Below, piece after piece: positions 8,558-15,817 of a stretch of 64,000 nt of DNA. This stretch comes from Streptomyces albireticuli (GTDB lineage Bacteria; Actinomycetota; Actinomycetes; Streptomycetales; Streptomycetaceae): positions 1 through 64,000 of the forward strand of contig NZ_CP021744.1 of NCBI RefSeq assembly GCF_002192455.1. The letters are read 5' to 3'. The notes under the pieces were generated by a model. That model was not told where the DNA came from. It was given only the letters and a program-made list of their open reading frames with translations, and ran no database searches. Both the position numbers and the translations under genes were made by a program. The first letter of the stretch is position 1. Each line of letters begins with the position of its first letter.

Positions 8558-8805
8558 CGTCCGCGTCTTTCTCCCAGGGTGGGCAGTCGCCCACCGGCCA
8601 GACCTTCCAGGCGGAGGGCTGACCATGGGCGCGGCCGCTCCCGGTGCGACCGGGAAGCCACAGGAAGTGGCGGCCCGTCAACAGCACGTGACCTTCCCCG
8701 CGTACGTGCTCCTCGCCGCGCGGATGGCGGCGGGAGCGGAGGGATGCCGTGTCGTGCGTGACGAGGGGTGCTGAGGCGCGAGTTCCACACCTACGGTGCC
8801 TCGTC

Positions 8806-10080
8806 ATGGACACCACACGGAGAACGTTGCTGAGGGGCATGGCCGCAGCCCCCTTGGTCGCCGCGGCCGGGGGACTGCTCGTGCCCTCCACCGCCGAGGC
8901 GGTGGGGCTTCCGGCCTCCCGCTTCACTCTCAACCGGCGCAACGCCCCGTCCTTCGCCCCGCGTTACCCGTACGACGGGGCCCTAGGGCGCCTCAGGCCC
9001 TACCTCGGGGAGCCCCTGCCGCTCTCCACGGTGGCGGCGAGAGCCGACAAGAAGGCCGACCGCGTCACCCGGTGGCCGAGATCGTCGAGCCACCCCAGCC
9101 GGCCCACGCGCCCCGACGTGGAGCCCGAGCGGCGCGTCCCCGGGCACGCGTTCAGGTGGGACTCCGCCGACTTCACCGGCAGGAAGTGGCGGCCCCAGGG
9201 CATCACCCAGGACTACGACGCGGACGGAAGGAGTCCCGCGAAGACGCTGCTCGTCTCCTGGTACGACAACACGGGCAACCAGGGTGCTCGGCTCTCCGTC
9301 GTCAACTGGAGTACGTCCGGGGAGATCACGTACCGCCACGTCCTGCTGGTGGAGCCGTACTCGCAGCGGGACGATCAGGGCGAGCTGCGGGACAACATCG
9401 CCGCGCCGGACCTGCACGCGGGCGGCATCGCCTGGTACGGCCATCACCTTTACCTCGCCGACAGCATGTACCGCGCCGGAAGGCCCACCTTCCCGGGGAT
9501 CAGGGTCTTCGACCTGCGGCAGTTCTTCAAGGTCACCAAGGGAGGGGGCATCGGGCGTCAGCCGGACGGGAGGACGTTCCACGCGCACGGGTACGAGTAC
9601 GTCCTGCCGCAGACCCACGCCTACGACTGGAGCGGCCGCGCACCCAAGCTCGTCATCTCGCAGGTCTCCGTGGACCGGACGGCCAGCGGCCCCGGGCTCC
9701 TCGTCAGCGAGTACGACAGGAGCGGCAGCCCGCGGCTGGTCCGCTGGCCCTTCACGGCGGCCGGCGCCCTGCGGACCGGGGCCGAGTGGGCGCACGCCGT
9801 ACCGCGGGGCACGCACACGCAGGGCGCGGTCAAGGTCGGCTCCACGTACTACCTGACCACCAGTCACTCCTCCAGGAGGCCCGGTGAGCTGCGCAGGTGG
9901 AAGCAGAACTGGGCGGCGGGCCCCCGGCACAGATCCAGCCTGAACATCGGCGTCGAGGACCTCACGTACGACGGTTCCGGCTCCGGCGCGCTCTGGACGC
10001 TCGGCGAGTACGCGAACGACGAGGGCGGCTCCGACCCCAGGGCTCCCTTCAGCCGGTACGTGTACGCCGTACGGCCGTAG
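8806..10080 (+). CDS. Tat-exported protein, beta-propeller-like
   Basis: A 424-aa protein. The N-terminus has a twin-arginine signal (D-T-T-R-R-T-L-L-R-G-M followed by a hydrophobic stretch and STAEA near residue 29), so it is folded before export. The mature part has spaced W/Y-rich strands: WRPQGITQDYDADG, TLLVSWYDN, ARLSVVN, G-H-H-L-Y-L-A-D-S, YYLTTSHSS, A-L-W-T-L-G-E-Y. These suggest a propeller such as those of secreted Streptomyces proteins of unknown role. The start is ATG 8806; an in-frame GTG further up lacks support. A terminator follows at 10093. Confidence 0.8.
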   Translation: MDTTRRTLLRGMAAAPLVAAAGGLLVPSTAEAVGLPASRFTLNRRNAPSFAPRYPYDGALGRLRPYLGEPLPLSTVAARADKKADRVTRWPRSSSHPSRPTRPDVEPERRVPGHAFRWDSADFTGRKWRPQGITQDYDADGRSPAKTLLVSWYDNTGNQGARLSVVNWSTSGEITYRHVLLVEPYSQRDDQGELRDNIAAPDLHAGGIAWYGHHLYLADSMYRAGRPTFPGIRVFDLRQFFKVTKGGGIGRQPDGRTFHAHGYEYVLPQTHAYDWSGRAPKLVISQVSVDRTASGPGLLVSEYDRSGSPRLVRWPFTAAGALRTGAEWAHAVPRGTHTQGAVKVGSTYYLTTSHSSRRPGELRRWKQNWAAGPRHRSSLNIGVEDLTYDGSGSGALWTLGEYANDEGGSDPRAPFSRYVYAVRP

Positions 10081-10092
10081 CCCGCGGGCCCT

Positions 10093-10126
10093 GCCCGAGC
10101 CGGCCGACGCTCCTCCCGGCTCGGGC
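10093..10126 (+). terminator. Intrinsic terminator
   Basis: An 11-bp perfect stem (GCCCGAGCCGG / CCGGCTCGGGC) with a 12-nt loop begins 13 bp after the stop of the Tat-exported protein gene. No clear U tract follows, as is usual in Streptomyces. Confidence 0.7.
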
Positions 10127-10251
10127 GGCACGGCCCGCCGGGCCGTAGAGCGCGCGGACACCGCTGGCGGCCGACGCCGGCGTCACGCGGCCCGGGTGCG
10201 CGCTGCCCCTCGGGGCGGGGCCGGCTATCGGAGCGAGCCGCTGCCAGCGAA

Positions 10252-10317
10252 CTCAGCGGGGCGTCAGGGCGACGTCAGCGCTCCGTTAGCGAGCCGTTAG
10301 CCGGCAGCCGGTAGGTT
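10252..10317 (+). promoter_or_regulatory. SARP-type promoter: five 11-bp-spaced heptamers
   Basis: Five heptamers start exactly 11 bp apart at 10252, 10263, 10274, 10285 and 10296: CTCAGCG, GTCAGGG, GTCAGCG, GTTAGCG and GTTAGCC. The last ends 9 bp before TAGGTT (10312-10317), or 8 bp before GTAGGT. This is the geometry described for SARP-activated promoters, where direct repeats replace the -35 box. The exported-protein gene starts 62 bp further on, at 10380. Which SARP acts here is not visible; two intact ones are encoded in the window. Confidence 0.75.
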
Positions 10318-10379
10318 AACGGGGTGTCAGAGCCCGGGCCTGGAGCCCTGTCTCGCATAGGTCATATTCAGAGAACGGG

Positions 10380-10814
10380 ATGCTCAGGTTGAAGAGATTC
10401 AAGGCCGTCGTTGTCGCCCTCGCCACCGTGGCAGGACTGGCCGTCGCCGTCACGCCGGCCCAGGCAGCCGACACCTGCACCGCGGGGGGCGGCGGCAAGT
10501 ACATATGTGATTACGGCGTGACGGACCACAAGCTTCCGAACGGCGAGAAGGAACAGTTCCTCGTCGGCCTCGACTATGCGGTGTGGACGCGCTGGACCGT
10601 CAGCAAGCAGTGGACCGGATGGGTGTCCATGGGCATGCCCGATCCTCTCGGTAATGGCCGCGCCGCGAGCAAGATCAACGTGACGGATGCGCAGTGGCAG
10701 GGCGAATTCGCAACGTACATCGCTCTCCTGAACAGCAACGGCGCCACCGTGGGTAAGAAGCGCCCCGACCTTGGGACGAACTGGCAGCCCTGGGACTGGC
10801 CCAAATGCTGCTGA
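10380..10814 (+). CDS. Small secreted protein behind a SARP-type promoter
   Basis: A 144-aa protein with a Sec signal peptide (basic M-L-R-L-K-R-F-K, hydrophobic core, cleavage after T-P-A-Q-A near residue 28). The mature part has four cysteines: C-T-A-G-G-G-G-K-Y-I-C at its start and P-K-C-C at the very end. It is Trp-rich (VWTRWTVSKQWTGW). The C-x-G-G-G-x-K-Y-x-C start recurs in the otherwise different exported protein at 40155-40616. No catalytic motif is seen. The gene directly follows the five-repeat SARP promoter, so expression is probably tied to development or antibiotic regulation. Function unknown. Confidence 0.8.
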   Translation: MLRLKRFKAVVVALATVAGLAVAVTPAQAADTCTAGGGGKYICDYGVTDHKLPNGEKEQFLVGLDYAVWTRWTVSKQWTGWVSMGMPDPLGNGRAASKINVTDAQWQGEFATYIALLNSNGATVGKKRPDLGTNWQPWDWPKCC

Positions 10815-10842
10815 GGCCATTCTCTTCGAAGGGTGCCGCAGT

Positions 10843-11788
10843 TCAGCCGCGTGCCCACGGGTGAGAGATCCGCTTGGTGTCCAGGACGTACGCCTGCGCG
10901 CCGTGGTGGAGTATCTGGCAGGTGATACAGCGCAGGGTCACCGACTTGCCGCCGCCGGCGGAGGCGTTGACCAGGATGTGCGGGGACTCGGCGTCCAGGT
11001 CGACGGAGACGGCCCGGCCGCCGGCGCCGATCCCGATGACGGGTGCGGACTCCGGAGCGTTGGCCACCAGCTCGCGCACCGTGGGGTTCTTGAAGAGGGC
11101 CTTCACCGGCGGGCGGCGGGTCTTCTTCACGAGCACGTACGGCCTGGCTCCGGCCGGGTGCCAGGAGAACGTGACGCCTTCCAGGGCGAGTTTCTGGGTG
11201 ATGAGGTCGGCGACCATGTCGCGGGAGAAGCGCAGGTGCACCGGCAGGTCGACGCGTATGGCCGCGTCGTCGTCGGAGAAGTTGCGCGGGACGTGGAGGT
11301 AGCGGCGGGGGGCCTGCTGCTCCGCGATACCCAGCGGGCCGACGAGCGTCTGGTGGAGGGGCTCCACCCACTCTCGCATCAGCTCGCGGCGCGCGCGGGT
11401 GAGGATCCCGTACGCGAGACCGCCCGCGGACGCCACGGAAGCCGCGCCGATCCCGCCGGTCTCCAGGGCAGCCAGGGTGGCGTCCTGGCGCTCCCACAGA
11501 TCCCGGGCGGTCCGCACGGTGGTGTCCGGGTGTCAGCCGAGGGGGTAGCTGCCGTCCCCTGCCGCGCCCAGGCAGCTGATGCGGAAGCCAGGCGCTGCCA
11601 CCCGGCCCGGTACGACGAGCGGGCACGCGGCCTTCCACCTTCGGCAGAACCCAACGCCCGGCGCGGAAGAACGTCGCGTCGGTCCGCCTGATGCCGTCCA
11701 TGTCGCGGCCGGCCAGGAACCGGCCGACAGCGAACGCGAGCGCCTCGGCGGTCTCCTCCACCTGCTTGTCGAACTTCGTCTGCGACAT
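10843..11788 (-). pseudogene. Truncated FtsK/TraSA-type DNA translocase
   Basis: The N-terminal part starts at ATG 11788 (AAGGGG seven bases upstream) and reads MSQTKFDKQVEETAEALAF. A frameshift lies near 11610 and an in-frame TGA near 11535, after which the frame runs on with A-R-D-L-W-E-R-Q-D-A-T-L-A-A-L. The Walker A N-A-S-A-G-G-G-K-S-V and YVLDTKRISHPWARG follow, and the sequence then turns unrelated and stops at 10843. The Walker B and C-terminal motor are missing. This matches the TraSA/SpoIIIE-like transfer proteins of actinomycete integrative elements (pSAM2 type). It is the clearest sign that such an element once sat here. Confidence 0.75.
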
Positions 11789-12346
11789 AGCCGTGCCCCT
11801 TAGGTCGCTTGCGTCCAGGCACCTCACGCCCGGAAGCGGACACCGACCATAAATCAGCTGACTTGTGGGTATTTTTCGCAAACAAGACGCATCCTTGTGG
11901 ACAAAAAGTGCCACACAGCCCGGGTGTATACGCGGAGTGAGGCGGCTTCGACGCCTCACCGGCATCAACCGTCACGGATTCGCTCAGCAAGACCCATCAT
12001 GCGAGGCCCCTGTCCGCCCCGGGCCTCACACGGGTCCGTCCCCGTCACTCTGCCGCGACGGCATTTGGCGCGCTTCGCCCGCTTCTGACCATCTGTCAGT
12101 TGCTCTCCAGTGCGGCTGACCGCAACCGCCATCGACCGACCCCTGCAACCGGACCCAAGAACAGCTGAACGCACTACGAAAACTCGGCATGACGCAGGCG
12201 GCCGGCCCGACGTTAGCCCGGCCGAGTGATTTCCGGGGCGTTTCATGTAGTCAAGCCCGGTATTGGTGCATCAGGGCCTAGGCAGAAAGGGGATTGTCCG
12301 GTTCCGTGATGGAACCTGCTCCCCTTCTCGCGATGGGAACGCGTTC
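11789..12346. other. Intergenic region, A+T-rich upstream of the Tra relic
   Basis: 558 bp without a convincing gene. The 11850-11920 stretch is A+T-rich for this genome and is the probable old promoter of the Tra-like gene. An inverted repeat GGTTCC-GTGAT-GGAACC at 12300-12316 lies 31 bp before the start of the repeat protein at 12347 and could be an operator or a 5'-UTR hairpin. Confidence 0.4.
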
Positions 12347-13021
12347 ATGAACGCAGCGCAGCACACCCCGGCCCGCAGCGCGCGCCGCCGCACCGCCCGG
12401 CTGGCCGCCGCGGCGGCTCTCCTGCTCCTCCCCGCGACGGCTCCGGGCGCCCTCGCCGTCCCCGCGCAGGCGGCCTCGTCCTGCACGGTCAACGGCGTCC
12501 CGCAGCCGGGCCCGGTCATCAACGGCACTCCCGGCAACGACACCGTCATCTGCTCCTTCCTGGACACGGGGCATGTCATCAACGCCCTGGCGGGGAACGA
12601 CACCATCACCTTCAGCGGCGACATCCGCGGGCGGCTCAACGCCGGTGACGGCGCGGACGCCGTCACGACGAACCGGGGCTCCCACCTGTTCCCCGAGGGG
12701 GACCTCGACGGGCAGTTCGGCCGCGACCGGATCACGATCAGCGGCACGGCGGAAGGAAAGGTCCGCGGCGGTCAGGACAGTGACCAGATCGACCTCGACA
12801 ACGCCACCACGGCGCAAAGCACCCTGGTCCGCGGGGCCCGGGGCGACGACCGCGTCACCTTCCACTCCGGAGTGGTGAACAAGGGATCGGTCGAGGGCTT
12901 CGACGGCAACGACGTGATCGTCGTGCCCGACAACCAGGGTGTGGTCGACGGCGGCGCCGGCGTCGACGTCTGCCGCGTCGGCGGCAACCCGCCGCTCAAC
13001 TGCGAGGTGCGGCGGCGCTGA
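12347..13021 (+). CDS. Secreted protein with RTX/calcium-repeat-like sequence
   Basis: A 224-aa exported protein. It has a long basic start (PARSARRRTARL), a hydrophobic core and a likely cleavage near A-Q-A-A (about residue 40). The mature part has repeated G-N-D-T / G-x-D-x-[IV]-x units: G-T-P-G-N-D-T-V-I, L-A-G-N-D-T-I-T, NAGDGADAV, G-R-D-R-I-T-I, GGQDSDQIDL, G-D-D-R-V-T-F, F-D-G-N-D-V-I-V, GGAGVDVC. These resemble the calcium-binding parallel beta-roll repeats of RTX proteins, with less regular spacing. Two Cys near each end may form disulfides. The start ATG at 12347 has a weak GGGAAC. Cell-surface or extracellular; function unknown. Confidence 0.75.
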   Translation: MNAAQHTPARSARRRTARLAAAAALLLLPATAPGALAVPAQAASSCTVNGVPQPGPVINGTPGNDTVICSFLDTGHVINALAGNDTITFSGDIRGRLNAGDGADAVTTNRGSHLFPEGDLDGQFGRDRITISGTAEGKVRGGQDSDQIDLDNATTAQSTLVRGARGDDRVTFHSGVVNKGSVEGFDGNDVIVVPDNQGVVDGGAGVDVCRVGGNPPLNCEVRRR

Positions 13022-13515
13022 CCAGCCCTCCCTGTCCCGTTCCTGCTCGATTCCCGTCACGGTGGGCGCATCCGGCTCTTGATCCCGGTACGGGCGAGCG
13101 GCTCGGCAATGAGGCGGCAGTGGGGATGGGCAGTGAGGGCACTGGGACGGCCGGTAGGCCGAGCCGAGTCGGCCGGCGCGTCCAGGCGGTATCGCGCTGG
13201 GGGCCGCGCGCGCCGGGTTGTTCCCTCTGGCGACCGGTGGTCCCGGCCCAGCGCAAGGCCCGCCGCGGGTACGAGAGCCGGGTCAGCGCACTCGCACCGT
13301 CCGGACCGTGATTGTTTTCACCGAATTGTTTTCACCGATAACCGCTGTACCGATGTTCCCCGGGACCGGATGTCCTCTGTGTTCCCCACCGCGCTTGGGT
13401 CGTCGTGGCCCGCTGCGAAGGCGGATGCGACGGGCTCCCTGACGCGACGCCGGCGGTTCGGGGGTCGTGGCACCGGACGCGGTCGCTCCGGGAGTTGGTG
13501 TGGATGATGTGACGC
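13022..13515. other. Intergenic region
   Basis: 494 bp with no convincing gene. It holds the tandem 14-bp repeat at 13311-13338 and probably the promoter of the downstream NlpC/P60 hydrolase. Nothing else is recognised. Confidence 0.4.
13311..13338. repeat. Tandem 14-bp direct repeat
   Basis: ATTGTTTTCACCGA occurs twice, exactly and back to back (13311-13324 and 13325-13338), in an A+T-rich patch about 180 bp upstream of the NlpC/P60 gene. It could be a repressor or activator site or part of the promoter. Confidence 0.7.
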
Positions 13516-15315
13516 GTGACCGATACTTCCCGCCGCGCTCTCCTCGGCGCCCTCGGCGCCCTCACCGTCTCGGCCGCGGTTGCCCCGGCCGCCGCGACCA
13601 CTTCCCCGGCCCGCGTCACCCACACACCCACCACGCCCGCCACGCCCGTACCGGCGGTCGCCACCACGACCGGCCCGCGCTCCTCGATGACCTTCACCGG
13701 GACGCCGTACGACACGGCGGCCTTCGCCCGTGCCTCCCTCGGCGAACTGAGCACGACGGTGCTGCCGGGCACACCCGTCCGCACCGAGGTCCTGCACGGG
13801 CAGCAGCGGGTCGCCGTGCTGACCAAGGGCGCGCGCACGGTACTCGTGTCCGGGCCGGAACGGACCTTCACCGAGAACAAACAGCCGTTCACCGACGCCT
13901 TCGTCCGGCTGGTCCCCGACCCGGCGCTCGAACCCGGCCGGCGACTGAAGCCCGGCTGGGGCAACTCGCCGGCCGGCGGCACCTGGAGCGTGTACGGCGG
14001 GACGCCCGGCGACGCCGACTTCGCCGTCCGCAAGGGCGCGGCGACCATGCTCCTCAAGGACACGGAGGCGGGCCGCTACGCCACCCTGACCGACGACGGG
14101 ATATCCGACGCCGACGTCACCTGCGAGGCCGCCTTCGACAAGGTGCCCACGGGCAACGCCTGTTCGTTCGCGCTGCTCTTCGGCTACCGGGGCGGCGGCA
14201 CCCACTACCGGGCCCGGCTCTCCTTCACCACGAAGGGGGAGGTCGATCTGCGCGTCGAGAAGGTGACGGACGGCAGGACGGCGGTGCTCGCCGAGGCCGG
14301 TCCGCTCGCCGCGGGTGTGCGGGCCGGTGACGCGTGGCGGGTCCGGGTGCGCCGCAAGGGGGCGAAGGCGCAGGTCACGGCGTGGCCGACGGCCGGCGTG
14401 GAACCGGCGCGGCCCACCGCCGAGATCGAGGACTCCGATGCCGGGTTGCGCAGCGGGCGGGTGGGTGTCCGCGGCTTCGCCTCCCCCGGCTGTGCGAACC
14501 TTCCCGTCACGTTGACCGTCACCCGTTTCGAGGTGACCTCGGCCACCTGGGAGACGCCGCCCTCGGTCACTCATCGCGACTGGGTACGGCTCCTGGACGC
14601 GCCGTTCGACGGTGAGTGGACACCGGCCGTCGAGGCCACCGTGCGCGGCTGGGCCGGTTCGATGGCCCCGGACGTCTTCTCGTACGCGGCGATGTTCCTG
14701 CCCGGTGCCCCGCGTGTGCGGGGCGGGGATGCGCGGGTGGCGGGTGCGGACGTGCTGGGCGAGGCGGGGTACGGAAAGCCCGACAGTCAGGGGCTGCTTC
14801 CCGTCGGCGCGGATTTCCACGACTACATGGAACGGCCGTGGACCTTCCCGGACGCCACGAAGCGGCCGGAGGAGGGCCAGCGCGGGCACCTGGACTGCTC
14901 GGGATACGTGCGGATGGTCTACGGCTTCCACATGGGCGTGGGCATGGTCGCCGGGAAGGACCCGGCGAAGAAGGCGCTGCCCCGCAAGTCCGGGGCGATG
15001 GTGGACTTCGCGCCCGGGGTCCGCGTCGCCCAGCGGGCGGAAGGCGGCGGTTCCGCGCCGGACCTGGGGCAGTTGCAGCCGGGCGACCTGCTCCTCTTCG
15101 ACGTCAACGACAGGGAGGGGGACCCCGTGGATCCGGACGCGTACGCCGTCGACCACGTGGCCGTCTACCTCGGCCCCGACCAGGCGGGGAAGCGGCGTTT
15201 CCTCTCCAGCCGGAAGAGCGCCGACGGCCCGACCATGGCGGACGTCTCGGGTGCGTCCACCCTGGAGAGCCCGGGGATCTACGCGGACTCCCTGCACACC
15301 GTCCACCGCGTCTGA
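13516..15315 (+). CDS. Exported NlpC/P60-type peptidoglycan hydrolase
   Basis: A 599-aa protein starting at GTG 13516. Twin arginines in T-S-R-R-A-L-L-G-A-L precede a hydrophobic stretch, so Tat export is likely. The middle (about residues 150-340) is a LamG/concanavalin-like domain (VYGGTPGDADFAVRKG, THYRARLSFTTKGEVDLRVE). The C-terminus carries a papain-like hydrolase core: H-L-D-C-S-G-Y-V with Cys461, a G-D-L-L-L-F-D segment, and V-D-H-V-A-V-Y-L-G with His547. Such enzymes cut peptide bonds in cell-wall stem peptides. The large N-terminal lectin-like part may give wall or sugar binding. It is monocistronic. Confidence 0.85.
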   Translation: MTDTSRRALLGALGALTVSAAVAPAAATTSPARVTHTPTTPATPVPAVATTTGPRSSMTFTGTPYDTAAFARASLGELSTTVLPGTPVRTEVLHGQQRVAVLTKGARTVLVSGPERTFTENKQPFTDAFVRLVPDPALEPGRRLKPGWGNSPAGGTWSVYGGTPGDADFAVRKGAATMLLKDTEAGRYATLTDDGISDADVTCEAAFDKVPTGNACSFALLFGYRGGGTHYRARLSFTTKGEVDLRVEKVTDGRTAVLAEAGPLAAGVRAGDAWRVRVRRKGAKAQVTAWPTAGVEPARPTAEIEDSDAGLRSGRVGVRGFASPGCANLPVTLTVTRFEVTSATWETPPSVTHRDWVRLLDAPFDGEWTPAVEATVRGWAGSMAPDVFSYAAMFLPGAPRVRGGDARVAGADVLGEAGYGKPDSQGLLPVGADFHDYMERPWTFPDATKRPEEGQRGHLDCSGYVRMVYGFHMGVGMVAGKDPAKKALPRKSGAMVDFAPGVRVAQRAEGGGSAPDLGQLQPGDLLLFDVNDREGDPVDPDAYAVDHVAVYLGPDQAGKRRFLSSRKSADGPTMADVSGASTLESPGIYADSLHTVHRV

Positions 15316-15817
15316 GCCGTTCGGCGCACGCCGGCGACGGGCGTGGGGCAGGGCAGACCGGCGAGTCCGGTGAGCGCCCCGCCCCGCGCCCGTTCGGCTA
15401 CGGCGGGAACCGGCAGATCAGGTACCGGTGGCTCCACAGTCCGCGTGCGCCCTGGCTTGGGCGCCTGGTAAGGGGTGGTCCCTGGGCCTCGACCGCCCGT
15501 CCGGTCATCGGCGGCTCCGGCTTCCCGACTATCCGCAGGAGCGGCGCATCGGCAGGCGGGGCACGGCGGTCTCGTTCCCATGGCGCCAGACGCTGGGCGT
15601 GCTGAATTCCGCCAGCTGCCGCGCGGTCGCACTCGGCCCCCCGCTTGCCGCCGGCCGGTCTGGAGCCCTGGACAGGCTGTCCGGGCCCCTGTGAAGGTTC
15701 GACGCCGTGCGCGGCCGGACCTCGGACCTGTGCTGTTGCCATCCGCTGGTCGGCAGGTTCTCGAGGCCGGGAGCCATGCCGTTATCCTGAATTCTTTTGC
15801 TGGGAGGCATTGGGCAG
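15316..15817. other. Intergenic region upstream of a SARP regulator
   Basis: 502 bp between the hydrolase and the 15818 regulator. Several open frames cross it but none shows protein-like composition. A short A+T-rich patch at 15778-15798 probably belongs to the regulator promoter. No SARP-type repeat is seen. Confidence 0.4.

Noticed and set aside
8625..8776. 50-codon plus-strand frame (G-K-P-Q-E-V-A-A-R-Q-Q-H-V-T-F)
   Set aside because: Partly protein-like but no ribosome site, family or conserved neighbour; insufficient for a gene call.
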